This document shows positions 25,347 to 34,133 of a DNA stretch of 64,000 nucleotides, piece after piece. The position numbers and the translations under genes were made by a program. The notes below the pieces were generated by a model. That model saw only the letters and a program-made list of their open reading frames with translations, searched no databases and was not told where the DNA came from. The stretch's first letter is position 1, and each line of letters starts with the position of its first letter. The DNA comes from Gammaproteobacteria bacterium (GTDB taxonomy: Bacteria > Pseudomonadota > Gammaproteobacteria > Steroidobacterales > XN24): assembly GCA_024640085.1 (NCBI GenBank), contig JAHEFR010000013.1, positions 1 through 64,000 on the forward strand. Reading direction: 5' to 3'.

Positions 25347-26303
25347 TCAGGCAGTCAGGGCCCGGTCCGCCAGCGACCCGATATAGCCCGCGTAGCAGAG
25401 CAACAGGAACAGCCCCTCCCGTCGCCCGATCCGGAATCCGGTGAACATCATAGGGACCAGCAGCCCGGTGATCCCCGCCATCACATAGAGGTCCATGGGC
25501 CGCACGTCCCCCATGTGAAGAGGCCGGACCATTACCGTCAGGCCGAGGATGCAAAGCAGGTTGAAGAAATTGGAGCCGATGACGTTGCCGGCGGAGATGT
25601 CGCCTTCTCCACGCAAGCTCGCCACGACGGACGTGGCCAGCTCGGGCAGGCTGGTGCCGACGGCGACGATGGTCAACCCGACGAGACCGGTGCTGACGCC
25701 CATCCGCAGCGCCAAGTCCACCGCGCCTTCCACGAACAGGGCGGCGCCACCGACGAGGGCGGCGACTCCCACGACGATAAGCACCCAGCTTCGCCGGCGA
25801 CTCACCGATTGCTCCCTGGCGGCTCTGCTGAATTCCTCCAGCACGGAGGCCCGCTCGTGCCGGGCCACCCGCACGTTCTGGACCACGAACAGGATCAAGC
25901 CGACGACAAGGATCGCGCCCTCGACGCGGCCGATGCCGCCGTCGGAGAGGCACCAGACCACGAAGAGTGTAGTCAGCAACAGCCAGGGCATGTCGCCGCG
26001 GAGGACGCGGGCTTCGATCCGTATCGGCCGCATGAGCGCCGACAGACCGAGAACGAGACCGATATTGGCGATGTTGGATCCGATGACATTTCCTATCGCC
26101 ACGTCATCGACTCCCGACAACACAGAATCGATGCTGACTGCCAGCTCGGGGCTGCTGGTCGCGAAAGCCACGACGGTCATGCCGACGACAAAGGGCGAGA
26201 GACCCGCCCGTAATGCCATGGCGCTGGAGCCCTTGACCAGCCAGTCGCCGCCGAAATAGAGGAGGAGCAGCCCTGCCAGCAGGAAGACCGACGAGGTCAA
26301 CAT
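25347..26303 (-). CDS. calcium/sodium antiporter (CaxA/YrbG family)
   Basis: This 318-residue membrane protein has about ten helices in two homologous halves. The alpha repeats are clear: VAFATSSPELAVSI with GNVIGSNIANIGLVLG, and VAVGTSLPELATSV with GNVIGSNFFNLLCILG. It exchanges Na+ or H+ for Ca2+ across the inner membrane. The ATG at 26303 begins MLTSSVFLLAG; the longer frame to 26345 adds a residue stretch unlike the family. It converges with the exported isoaspartyl peptidase gene. Confidence 0.92.
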   Translation of the reverse strand: MLTSSVFLLAGLLLLYFGGDWLVKGSSAMALRAGLSPFVVGMTVVAFATSSPELAVSIDSVLSGVDDVAIGNVIGSNIANIGLVLGLSALMRPIRIEARVLRGDMPWLLLTTLFVVWCLSDGGIGRVEGAILVVGLILFVVQNVRVARHERASVLEEFSRAAREQSVSRRRSWVLIVVGVAALVGGAALFVEGAVDLALRMGVSTGLVGLTIVAVGTSLPELATSVVASLRGEGDISAGNVIGSNFFNLLCILGLTVMVRPLHMGDVRPMDLYVMAGITGLLVPMMFTGFRIGRREGLFLLLCYAGYIGSLADRALTA

Positions 26304-26489
26304 CCCAGGACAGCGCCCCGGGCGTGCGATCGGCCGCCATGCCACATCTGAGGCAACAGACTCTCCGCGAGAATTTGACCTATGGGGATTCTATCCACGA
26401 TCGAGCCCGCGCTCACACCTCATTTCAGCTTGCCGGGATGTCCGCGCCCGTTTACTTTCAGCGGTTAGTCATGCCAAGACGGAGAGTCC

Positions 26490-27209
26490 ATGACCCGGAG
26501 AGTCTGCATGTGGTCGGGCCCGCGTAATGTGTCCACCGCCCTCATGTACAGCTTCGCCCAGCGCAGCGATACGCAGGTCGTGGACGAGCCTCTCTACGGG
26601 CACTACCTGAAGGAGAGCGGGGCTGGGCATCCAGGTCGTGACGAGGTCCTCCGGGCCATGGATACCGACGGCAGTAACGTAATGCGGCGACTCGCCACCG
26701 AACCCGCAGACAGAGGGATGCTCTTCGTAAAGCAGATGGCGCACCACTGGGTGGGGCTCGACGATCGGCTGCTCGATCCCTTCGAGCATTTCCTGCTGAT
26801 ACGCGATCCGCGGGAGATGCTCCCGTCCCTGGAGGAGATCCTGGATGATGTCCGCCTGCGGGATACCGGTTTGCCGGATCAGGTCCGCTTGCTGGAATGC
26901 CTGCTGGCCGCGGGACGACAGGTGTTCTGCGTGGATTCCCGGGACCTGCTGCTGGATCCGCCGCGGCTGCTGGCGGCAATCTGTCTGCGTCTGGGGGTCG
27001 ATTTCCAGGCTGAAATGACCGCCTGGGAACCGGGACCGCGACCGGAGGACGGGGTATGGGCGCCATGGTGGTACGCCAACGTCCACCGGTCCCGGGGGTT
27101 CCGGCCCTGGCGCCCTGGCCGGAAGATCCTGTCGCGGGATCGCAAGGAATTGCTTGCCGAATGTCTCGGCCTCTACGAGCGGCTGAGCGAGCACAGAGTT
27201 CAGGCCTGA
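26490..27209 (+). CDS. sulfotransferase-like P-loop protein
   Basis: This 239-residue protein has a PAPS-type 5' phosphosulfate-binding loop (WSGPRNVSTALMYSFAQR, about residues 8-25) and a 3' phosphate motif (FLLIRDPREMLPSL, about 102-115). It belongs to the sulfotransferase-like family found fused in front of aminotransferases in plants. The next gene, 10 bases away, encodes just such an aminotransferase. The acceptor is unknown. The ATG at 26490 has GGAGAG upstream. Confidence 0.82.
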   Translation: MTRRVCMWSGPRNVSTALMYSFAQRSDTQVVDEPLYGHYLKESGAGHPGRDEVLRAMDTDGSNVMRRLATEPADRGMLFVKQMAHHWVGLDDRLLDPFEHFLLIRDPREMLPSLEEILDDVRLRDTGLPDQVRLLECLLAAGRQVFCVDSRDLLLDPPRLLAAICLRLGVDFQAEMTAWEPGPRPEDGVWAPWWYANVHRSRGFRPWRPGRKILSRDRKELLAECLGLYERLSEHRVQA

Positions 27210-27219
27210 GGAGAGCCGC

Positions 27220-28125
27220 ATGACTGTCAATCTTCCCGATCCCCGCAACGCAAGCATCCTCGTACACGTGGGAGGTCGCCTGGTTCCTCGGGCGGAGGCC
27301 CGCGTTTCGGTGTTCGACAGCTCGGTACAGGGAGGTGACGCGGTTTGGGAGGGACTCAGGGTATACGACGGCCGCATCGCCGAGTTCGAGGCGCATCTGG
27401 ATCGGCTGCTGGCCTCGGCTCACGCGCTCGCCTTCACTGATCCGCCGACGCGGGACGAAGTCAGGCAGGCCGTTTTCGAGACCCTGCGAGCCAACGGCAT
27501 GCGCGACGGCGTGCATGTCCGTCTGACACTCACCCGGGGAGAAAAAGTCACGTCCGGCATGAATCCGCGCCTCAATCGCTCCGGACCCTGCCTGATCGTG
27601 CTGGCCGAGTGGAAGCCGCCCGTCTACGGCAACGACGGGATCAGGCTCATTACCGCCTCGATCCGGCGCAACAGCCCTCAATGCCTGGATTCGAAGATCC
27701 ACCACAACAACCTGCTCAACAACATCCTGGCTTGCATCGAAGCTAACGTGGCGGGAGCCGACAGCGCCCTGATGCTCGATCTCAACGGTTTCGTATCCGA
27801 GACCAACGACACCAACGTTTTTCTTGTCAGCCGCGGCCGGCTGGCGACGCCCCATGCCGACAGCTGCCTGCCCGGAATCACCCGTCGCCTGATCATCGAT
27901 CTCTGCCGCAGCAATCAGCTGTCCTGCGACGAGGGCAATCTTTCACTGACCCAGATGTATACCGCCGACGAGGTGTTCACCACCGGAACCATGGGCGAAC
28001 TCACGCCGGTGGTCGAGATCGACGGCCGGCAGATAGGAGACGGCAGGCCGGGCCCGGTGACACGGCGCCTCGCCAGGCTGCATGTCGAATGGGTTGCCCG
28101 GCATGGAGAGCTATTGCCCTCCTGA
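27220..28125 (+). CDS. class IV aminotransferase (branched-chain/D-amino acid aminotransferase-like)
   Basis: This 301-residue PLP enzyme of fold type IV has the PLP lysine in DSKIHHNNLLNNILA, followed by GFVSETNDTNVFLV and TADEVFTTGTMGELTPV. It transfers amino groups between an amino acid and a 2-oxo acid; branched-chain-like substrates are most likely, but D-amino acid or aminodeoxychorismate types cannot be excluded. The ribosome binding site GAGGAGAG precedes the ATG. It is 10 bases downstream of the sulfotransferase-like gene and almost surely co-expressed. Confidence 0.88.
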   Translation: MTVNLPDPRNASILVHVGGRLVPRAEARVSVFDSSVQGGDAVWEGLRVYDGRIAEFEAHLDRLLASAHALAFTDPPTRDEVRQAVFETLRANGMRDGVHVRLTLTRGEKVTSGMNPRLNRSGPCLIVLAEWKPPVYGNDGIRLITASIRRNSPQCLDSKIHHNNLLNNILACIEANVAGADSALMLDLNGFVSETNDTNVFLVSRGRLATPHADSCLPGITRRLIIDLCRSNQLSCDEGNLSLTQMYTADEVFTTGTMGELTPVVEIDGRQIGDGRPGPVTRRLARLHVEWVARHGELLPS

Positions 28126-28134
28126 GGAGGAAGT

Positions 28135-29343
28135 TCATCCCGCCTCGAAGACGCCGGTCTTGATATGGACATCAGCGATGGTCTCAACCGTCACGCGATT
28201 CCTGCCCTGCTGTTTGCTCTTGTACAGCGCCTGGTCGGCAAGCTGGATCACTCCCTCCGGGCTATGAGTCGTATCCCAGGGCTCCACCACGGCGCCGCCG
28301 ATGCTGAGGGTGACCACCGGTCCCGTCCCTGCGGATCGATGGGCAATCCTGAGTTCCTCGACATGATTGCGAATCCTCTCGGCGATCGCGGTGGCTGACT
28401 CCGGGTCGACGTTGAACAACACCAGGATGAACTCTTCCCCCCCGTACCGGCCGGCGAAATCCAGGGGTCGCCGGGCGGCGGCGGACACGATGCCTGCCAC
28501 CTTTTGCAGACACTGATCGCCGGCCTGGTGGCCGTGCGTGTCGTTATAAGCCTTGAAGTAATCCAGGTCCGCCATCAGCACCACGATGGGCTTTTTCTGC
28601 CTCCGCGCCACCGCCCACACCCGGGTGAGGTATTTGTCGAAGGCGCGACGGTTGTACAGGCCGGTCAGCCCGTCGCGCTCCACCATCTCCGACAGTATCT
28701 GCCCTTCCAGGTAAGCGGACCGCAGAGCGTGCTCGAGCATATAACTGCCGATGCCGCAGACGAAGTTTGCGACGATGAGGACACCCAGGTTGTGGGCGAG
28801 CTGGTCGGCGGGAACGCCGACCAGCAGGGCACCGATCACGTAAAGGGTCGTAATGCCCAGCACGAGAACCATGGCGGTCTGCATGAACATGCCCATGGTG
28901 AAGTAGACAAAGGCGATCACGACCGGCAGGCCCGAAAAGCTGCTCTGCAACGTCTCTTCGGGGGCGGTCAGATGAAGGACGACGTATCCCGAGCCGATGG
29001 CCAGTGCGGTCATCGCGATCAGGACCCGGAAGGTCCGCCGATGTTGCGGGAGGTGGCTGGCGACGATAGCCGCCACGAACGCCGGCAGCAGCAATCCGAA
29101 ACGCACGAAACCGGCGAGCCAGTCGACAGGGTACCCACGGACGAGGCTGATGGCGAAAAACAGGATCATCAAGCCGAGGCCGATATACAGGGCGCCCCGT
29201 ACAAAGGGCAGCGTCCGGTTGAAGTGCGCCTCGTCGAACCCCGGCTCGAGGTCGGCCCGGAACTTGAGCCAGGGAAACCCTTCTTCCAGTTGCCTGGCGA
29301 ACGGGGACTCGAAGCCGAACTTGGGAATCAGGTTCGCGGGCAT
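28135..29343 (-). CDS. membrane diguanylate cyclase (GGDEF)
   Basis: This 402-residue protein has about six membrane helices (about 48-205) and then a GGDEF domain. The domain begins VERDGLTGLYNRRAFDKYL and keeps ADLDYFKAYNDTHGHQAGD and an active GGEEF site. An inhibitory RxxD site (RPLD) sits five residues before GGEEF, so product inhibition is expected. It should make c-di-GMP in response to an unknown membrane signal. Confidence 0.92.
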   Translation of the reverse strand: MPANLIPKFGFESPFARQLEEGFPWLKFRADLEPGFDEAHFNRTLPFVRGALYIGLGLMILFFAISLVRGYPVDWLAGFVRFGLLLPAFVAAIVASHLPQHRRTFRVLIAMTALAIGSGYVVLHLTAPEETLQSSFSGLPVVIAFVYFTMGMFMQTAMVLVLGITTLYVIGALLVGVPADQLAHNLGVLIVANFVCGIGSYMLEHALRSAYLEGQILSEMVERDGLTGLYNRRAFDKYLTRVWAVARRQKKPIVVLMADLDYFKAYNDTHGHQAGDQCLQKVAGIVSAAARRPLDFAGRYGGEEFILVLFNVDPESATAIAERIRNHVEELRIAHRSAGTGPVVTLSIGGAVVEPWDTTHSPEGVIQLADQALYKSKQQGRNRVTVETIADVHIKTGVFEAG

Positions 29344-29586
29344 GCTCTTCCGGGAAGCGGCGGGATTAGCCTTCCGGAGACAAGCTTATCCCCGCCGGGT
29401 CGTGCATGCCTAGCCCGAACGGTGAATCCGGACCCTGGCGTTCCGCCCCTGACCTGGCCCGGACCGGGCAGAACGCGGCAACACGTGGCCTCCGGCCACC
29501 GCAGGTCGGGTGAGTCACCGCGCAGCAGTGGACGGCCCTTTCAACGCTCGCGCCGGGTCGTGACGACGGCCATCCCGTCGAACCTG

Positions 29587-29925
29587 TTACTGCGATCCGG
29601 TCGGGTCTCCTACCAGACCGCGGCCCGCACCCATCGCATCCTGGGCGGCCCTGCGCTCGTCGTCAATCTCCCCCTGGGTTTTGCACACGGTCTTCCTGAA
29701 GTGGCTCCCCAGGACTTCCTCCCGGCGGCACACGACCTTGTTCTTCTCCTGGCTCATGGACTCGTTGTACAGCGCCACCTTCTGCTCCTCGGTCATGGCG
29801 TCCTTCTCTTCCTGGGTGTACACGGGCGCCACGTCGAGATCCTTCGTGGTCTGCGAGGTGGGCATGCTGCTGCAGCCCGCGGCCATCGCCAGAGCGAGCA
29901 CAGCCGGGATCGGTATGATCTTCAT
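29587..29925 (-). CDS. small lipoprotein with a CR...GS...C motif
   Basis: This 112-residue lipoprotein (MKIIPIPAVLALAMAAGC) has a mature part with the segment VVCRREEVLGSHFRKTVCKT, two cysteines framing a GS pair. A charged helix with DDERRAAQDAM comes after it. This motif occurs in many small proteobacterial periplasmic proteins of unknown function. A related motif closes the M56-TonB protein encoded just upstream on the same strand. The ATG at 29925 begins the signal; the frame extends to 29961. Confidence 0.75.
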   Translation of the reverse strand: MKIIPIPAVLALAMAAGCSSMPTSQTTKDLDVAPVYTQEEKDAMTEEQKVALYNESMSQEKNKVVCRREEVLGSHFRKTVCKTQGEIDDERRAAQDAMGAGRGLVGDPTGSQ

Positions 29926-30003
29926 TGCTGGTTTGTCCTTCGTGTCTGACCGTTCGGCCATCCGAGACCGGTAGAGGCGGGATTATGATCCCGTGCGAGA
30001 GCG

Positions 30004-31944
30004 TCAGTCGAGTGCGCTGTTATATACGATGACCACGCCTAGATCGTCGTAGGCCGGCCGGGGGCGACACAGGCGGCTGCCGGTGATCTTCCTGCAGCGC
30101 CCGCTGTCTTCGGCGAGGGGGGCCTGGCCTGCCTCGAGTTCGAACTGGAACGTGTGTGAAACTCTCGCCCGCACGGGCTCGTTGTCCAGCAGGAAGGGCT
30201 CGTAGCGCCATTTCTTCAACGCCTTCAGCACCGGCCCCTCGAACATCGGCGACGTGCTGTCCACAACGGTCACGTCCTCCAGCCTGCCGGCTTCAGTGAC
30301 ATCGAAGCTCACCGTGACCACACCCACGATGCCGCTGATTCGTGCCCGTCGCGGGTAGGCCGGTTGGCGGGCCTTCACCAGCCGCCCGCCGGAGATGCGT
30401 TCCGGGGCTACTCGTGCGGGTTCGTGGCTCGGGGTCGTCGTTTCCGCGGAAGCCGCCCCGACAGGCGCCCTGGGCGGAGACGCGGGCGCCGGCGTCCCCG
30501 CCGCGTCGACCGGGGCGGTGGGGGTCGTCGAGTCTGGCGCGGGCGGCCGATTGGCGGGCGCTGGCGGGGCTGGCGGGGCTGGCGGTGGCCCGACTTCCTG
30601 GATGCCGGCGGGTGCCGGCGGCCCATCGGGAGTACTCGCAAGGCTCCGCGCATCGACCGGCACGGGGGTCCCGGTTGCGTTTTTTGGTACTTCCGGCCAC
30701 CGGGCTGAGTCGGCCGGCGCATGGACGGTCTCGATCTCACCGCGCGGCGGCACGGCGCTCGACGGTGGTGCCTCGGCGGCCCGCGGCGGTGGCACGGCCT
30801 CTGGTGCGGGCGTCGCCGACACAGGCCGGGGGGCAGCCACCTCAAGCATTGGTGCACGATTCTCCGGCGGCGCCAGAACTTCGGCGACCGTCATCGCCGC
30901 ATCAGCAACTCGCCTGTCCTGGGCCACCGGATCGTCGGAGACCAGACTTGCTCCGGACAACGCCACGACGATGGAGATGGCCAGTATGACCAGGCCGCCT
31001 GCCCAGTCCACGGCACCGCGCTGTTCGGCTGGCGCGGCCACCAGGCGGCGGACTCTCCCCATCAGTTGACCGCCGGTCGCGGCCAGGGTCAGCTGCATGC
31101 CGGATGAGCAGCGCAATCCCTCCACCTCCGTCAGCGCCCGCGCATAGGCCAGGGAGTCGCCTGTCTCGGCGACCACCAGGTCGTCACAGCAATTCTCTCG
31201 TTCCTGCCGCACCCGGATCGACACGGCCCGGACCATGGGATGGTAGAAGAGCAGCGTCTCGATGACGATCTGGACGAGGTTGAACAGATAGTCCAGGCGC
31301 TTCACGTGGGCGAGTTCGTGACTGATGATCAGTTCCAGTTGCGCCGGGCTGAGCCCCATGAGCGCGCTCGGTGGCACGAGGACCACCGGCCGGAGACACC
31401 CGATGACCATCGGGACCGTTACGCGGGTGGTCTCCAGGACCCGGACCACAAAGGGGATCGCCAGCGATACCAGCAGCCGGTCCACGACTGCCTGGACGCC
31501 GGGCTGCAGGGGCCTGACCCCTTCGACGGCGAGCTTCCTGACGCGCAGATAGTCGAGCGCCATCCCACCCGATATCAGCAGCACGCCGGACAGCCACGCC
31601 AGGACCGCCCACGGCAGCCACTGTTGCACGTGCGGCACCATGCCCGCCCAGAACCCTGCCAACGCAGAAGTTTCGGCGGTGACTAAGGTCCCCGTCACCG
31701 GACCCGGGATTGCTGCTGTTCCCGGCGCAGCACCGTGGTAGACGCAAAACGTCGCCACCGCAGCGGCGAGCATGGCCACGAGGCAGGTCATGCCGGCCCG
31801 GTACCGGGCATTGGCGCTCGCTCCGCTCATCAGCGACATGGCGCCGAAGAACAGCGCGCCGAGAACCGCTCCCTGCCAGATAAAGTGGATCAACGTCCAG
31901 CCGACCGCGGTCACTAGGCCGTTCAATGTGGTTCCATCGATCAT
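30004..31944 (-). CDS. BlaR1-like M56 metallopeptidase fused to a TonB C-terminal domain
   Basis: This 646-residue inner-membrane protein has about three or four N-terminal helices and an M56 zinc peptidase domain. The site is HELAH (about 209-213) and the third ligand is in ERENCCDD (about E250). Another helix follows at about 318-338. A long Pro/Ala-rich stretch (about 350-520) could span the periplasm. A TonB C-terminal domain comes next (about 525-612, with RQPAYPRRARISGIVGVVTV and LKKWRYEP). The C-terminal tail has CRKITGSRLCR. The fusion suggests a peptidase that signals to the adjacent BlaI-type repressor and also contacts outer-membrane partners. The start overlaps the repressor stop by 4 bases. 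Confidence 0.88.
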   Translation of the reverse strand: MIDGTTLNGLVTAVGWTLIHFIWQGAVLGALFFGAMSLMSGASANARYRAGMTCLVAMLAAAVATFCVYHGAAPGTAAIPGPVTGTLVTAETSALAGFWAGMVPHVQQWLPWAVLAWLSGVLLISGGMALDYLRVRKLAVEGVRPLQPGVQAVVDRLLVSLAIPFVVRVLETTRVTVPMVIGCLRPVVLVPPSALMGLSPAQLELIISHELAHVKRLDYLFNLVQIVIETLLFYHPMVRAVSIRVRQERENCCDDLVVAETGDSLAYARALTEVEGLRCSSGMQLTLAATGGQLMGRVRRLVAAPAEQRGAVDWAGGLVILAISIVVALSGASLVSDDPVAQDRRVADAAMTVAEVLAPPENRAPMLEVAAPRPVSATPAPEAVPPPRAAEAPPSSAVPPRGEIETVHAPADSARWPEVPKNATGTPVPVDARSLASTPDGPPAPAGIQEVGPPPAPPAPPAPANRPPAPDSTTPTAPVDAAGTPAPASPPRAPVGAASAETTTPSHEPARVAPERISGGRLVKARQPAYPRRARISGIVGVVTVSFDVTEAGRLEDVTVVDSTSPMFEGPVLKALKKWRYEPFLLDNEPVRARVSHTFQFELEAGQAPLAEDSGRCRKITGSRLCRPRPAYDDLGVVIVYNSALD

Positions 31945-32348
31945 GTCTCACCCCGCTCCAACTTATCCAGCAGCTCCCGGATCTCCGCCAGTTCCGCCGG
32001 GGTTGCGGGACCGGAATCACCGAGGGCTGCCATCACCAGCTTCGACATGGAGCCGTCGAAGACGCCATCGACCAGTTGTGACGTCATCAGCCTCTGGGCC
32101 TGCCGCTGAGCCAGTCTCGCCTTGTACACGTGGGCCCGGCGGGTCTCGTCCCGTTCGACCAGACCCTTCCCGTGCATGATCTGGAGGAACTTCAGCACGG
32201 TCGTGTAGCCGGTCTTCTCCTCGGCGGACAGCGCTTCATGTACCTCTCTGACGGTGCACGGCCCCAGCCGCCAGAGCACGCGGAGGATGCCAAGCTCGGA
32301 CGGGGTGGGACGAAGAAAAGCGGTCGGAACTCGATCCCGTTGGTTCAT
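31941..32348 (-). CDS. BlaI/MecI-family transcriptional repressor
   Basis: This 135-residue winged-helix protein begins MNQRDRVPTAF and has TPSELGILRVLWRLGPCTVREVHEAL, YTTVLKFLQIMHGKGLVERD and a C-terminal dimerisation helix set. BlaI proteins bind promoter operators and are inactivated by proteolysis triggered by their M56 partner, here the next gene. The ATG at 32348 has GGAG about 9 bases upstream. A much longer upstream frame is antisense to gshA and is not used. Confidence 0.9.
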   Translation of the reverse strand: MNQRDRVPTAFLRPTPSELGILRVLWRLGPCTVREVHEALSAEEKTGYTTVLKFLQIMHGKGLVERDETRRAHVYKARLAQRQAQRLMTSQLVDGVFDGSMSKLVMAALGDSGPATPAELAEIRELLDKLERGET

Positions 32349-32379
32349 TTGACAACGCTCCAGCCACGTGGTTTCAGCG

Positions 32380-32408
32380 AGTATAACCCAAAACACGAAA
32401 GGCTTCGT
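32380..32408 (-). promoter_or_regulatory. promoter of the blaI-type operon with an inverted repeat on the -35 region
   Basis: On the minus strand TATACT (32385-32380) is a good -10 (5 of 6). The inverted repeat ACGAA-N4-TTCGT (32395-32408) covers the -35 position 17 bases away, which otherwise lacks a consensus hexamer. This is a plausible autoregulatory operator, though it differs from the classic TACA/TGTA BlaI site. Confidence 0.4.
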
Positions 32409-32478
32409 AGTTCTTCGATCAGGTCTTTGCCTGGTTCCTGAAAGCGGAGACAGCGATCCCGGGAGTCGGCAGCCGGGC

Positions 32479-34062
32479 TTAGTCGGCGTAATAGCGGCGG
32501 ACGAACTCCTCGAACGGGATGTCGTCCGCTGCCTCCATCTCTCGCTGTCGCCGATGGGACTCTCCCACTTCCTGATCGAACCGGGCGAGCAGCTCCGGAG
32601 CGATAGGTGGCAGCTCGAGGAAGTAGGTTCGGTATCCGCTTGAGAGCTCCCGGGCGAAATCGAAAAAAGAAGATTCCTGCCCGGCCATGGCATCCAGCAA
32701 TCGGGCTGATGGCGTGGCGGTCGGATCGAGAACCTTCTCCATCTGCAGGCTCAGGCTGGCCTGGTAGCTTTGCTCGGGCTGCCCGGTATCGAGCAGCTCG
32801 CAGATCGGCTGGAGTTGTTCGAGGATATCCCTGCCCCACTTCACCAGGGGTCGCCGGGTACCGCCGATGGTCAGTTCCAGACCGGGCTCCCGGCCCCGCA
32901 GCGCTACCTGGACGTGATTCGCATCACTGGCGTTGGCTTCCGCCTGGTCCATGGGCGGGCTCTCGGTCAACAGGCAGAACAGCAGAAAAGCTTCCAGGAA
33001 CCGCATCTCGTTCTGGCTGACCCCGGCGGGATCGAGCGGGCTCACATCCAGGGAACGGACTTCGACGTAAGCCACGCCCCTGCTGGTGAGCGCTCGTGAC
33101 GGCCTTTCTCCCGATCGGGTTGGCTGCTTGGGCCGGATAAAGCCGTAGTACTCGTTCTCGATCTGCAGGATGCTGGTGTTGAGCTGTCGCCATTCGCCGT
33201 CCGCGCCCGAGCCGATAGCTTCGTACGGCGGAAACGGCGTGCGGATGGCGTGATCCAGTCCCGCGACATAGGCCGCCAGGCTGTTGTTGCTGACGTCGAC
33301 TGCCTCCTGATTGGAATTGCGATAACCGACGTCACTCATACGTAACGTGGTGGCATGGGGCCCGTAGACCGTCCACGGGTCCCACTCGTCCAGCCCGCTG
33401 CTCCTCCCGCCCAGGAACGACTTGCAGATGGCAGGCGACGCACCAAACAGGTACAGGACGATCCAGCCGAAGCGCCGGTAATTCCGCAGCAGGTCGAAAT
33501 GGGCGCGATCCCGGAAATCCCTCTCGCCCTCGGCCGCGCCCTCCGCTGACTGGTAGGCAGGCCAGAACGACCCGGGCAGGGAATAGTTGAAATGAACTCC
33601 GGCGATGGCCTGCATGACCCTGCCATACCGGTTGCTGAGGCCCTGGCGGTAGACGTGTTTCATGCGCCCTGAATTGGAGGACCCGAAGGCGGCGATGGGG
33701 ATGCTCTCGTCGCCCTGCACCGCGCACGGCATGCTCGTAGCCCAGAGCATCTCGTCGTCGATCCTGGCGTAGACGAACTGGTGGAGATCACACAGGAACT
33801 GCAGCGTCTCCCAGCTGTTCTCGAATGGCGGCGTGACCAGTTCCACCAACGCCTCGGAGAAGTCGGTCGTGATCCAGGGATGGGTCAGGGCGGAGCCGAG
33901 AGCGGGCGGATGGGGCCGGGTAGAGATGGCACCGTCCGCGGTCACGCGCAGGGACTCCTTCTCGATCCCCTTCCTGCCTCCCTGGAGCACACCATCACCC
34001 GCCCGCCCGACGAGCGCGGAGAGCCGATCCTGGAGGAGTCTGAACATCCCGTTTTCCGCCAC
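32479..34062 (-). CDS. gshA: glutamate-cysteine ligase
   Basis: This 527-residue enzyme catalyses ATP-dependent joining of glutamate and cysteine, the first step of glutathione synthesis. It matches proteobacterial type 1 GshA in length and motifs: RKGIEKESLRVTADGA, ITTDFSEALVELVTPP, FGSSNSGRMKHVYRQGL and AGVHFNYSLP. TSRGVAYVEVRSLDVSPLDP and the ETEXQ-like C-terminal part are also present. It is transcribed towards the blaI-type operon, about 130 bases away, and is probably independent. Confidence 0.95.
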   Translation of the reverse strand: MAENGMFRLLQDRLSALVGRAGDGVLQGGRKGIEKESLRVTADGAISTRPHPPALGSALTHPWITTDFSEALVELVTPPFENSWETLQFLCDLHQFVYARIDDEMLWATSMPCAVQGDESIPIAAFGSSNSGRMKHVYRQGLSNRYGRVMQAIAGVHFNYSLPGSFWPAYQSAEGAAEGERDFRDRAHFDLLRNYRRFGWIVLYLFGASPAICKSFLGGRSSGLDEWDPWTVYGPHATTLRMSDVGYRNSNQEAVDVSNNSLAAYVAGLDHAIRTPFPPYEAIGSGADGEWRQLNTSILQIENEYYGFIRPKQPTRSGERPSRALTSRGVAYVEVRSLDVSPLDPAGVSQNEMRFLEAFLLFCLLTESPPMDQAEANASDANHVQVALRGREPGLELTIGGTRRPLVKWGRDILEQLQPICELLDTGQPEQSYQASLSLQMEKVLDPTATPSARLLDAMAGQESSFFDFARELSSGYRTYFLELPPIAPELLARFDQEVGESHRRQREMEAADDIPFEEFVRRYYAD

Positions 34063-34133
34063 CGCTGTTGACCCGGTTCAGGCTTGCGCCCGGCTCCCCG
34101 GGATCGGCGGTGCCGATCCGCGGTCTCGCGGGA

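Noticed and set aside
30395-31069. Large plus-strand reading frames opposite the M56-TonB gene
   Set aside because: They arise from the Pro/Ala-rich codons on the other strand and show low-complexity Arg/Gly/Ser sequence.
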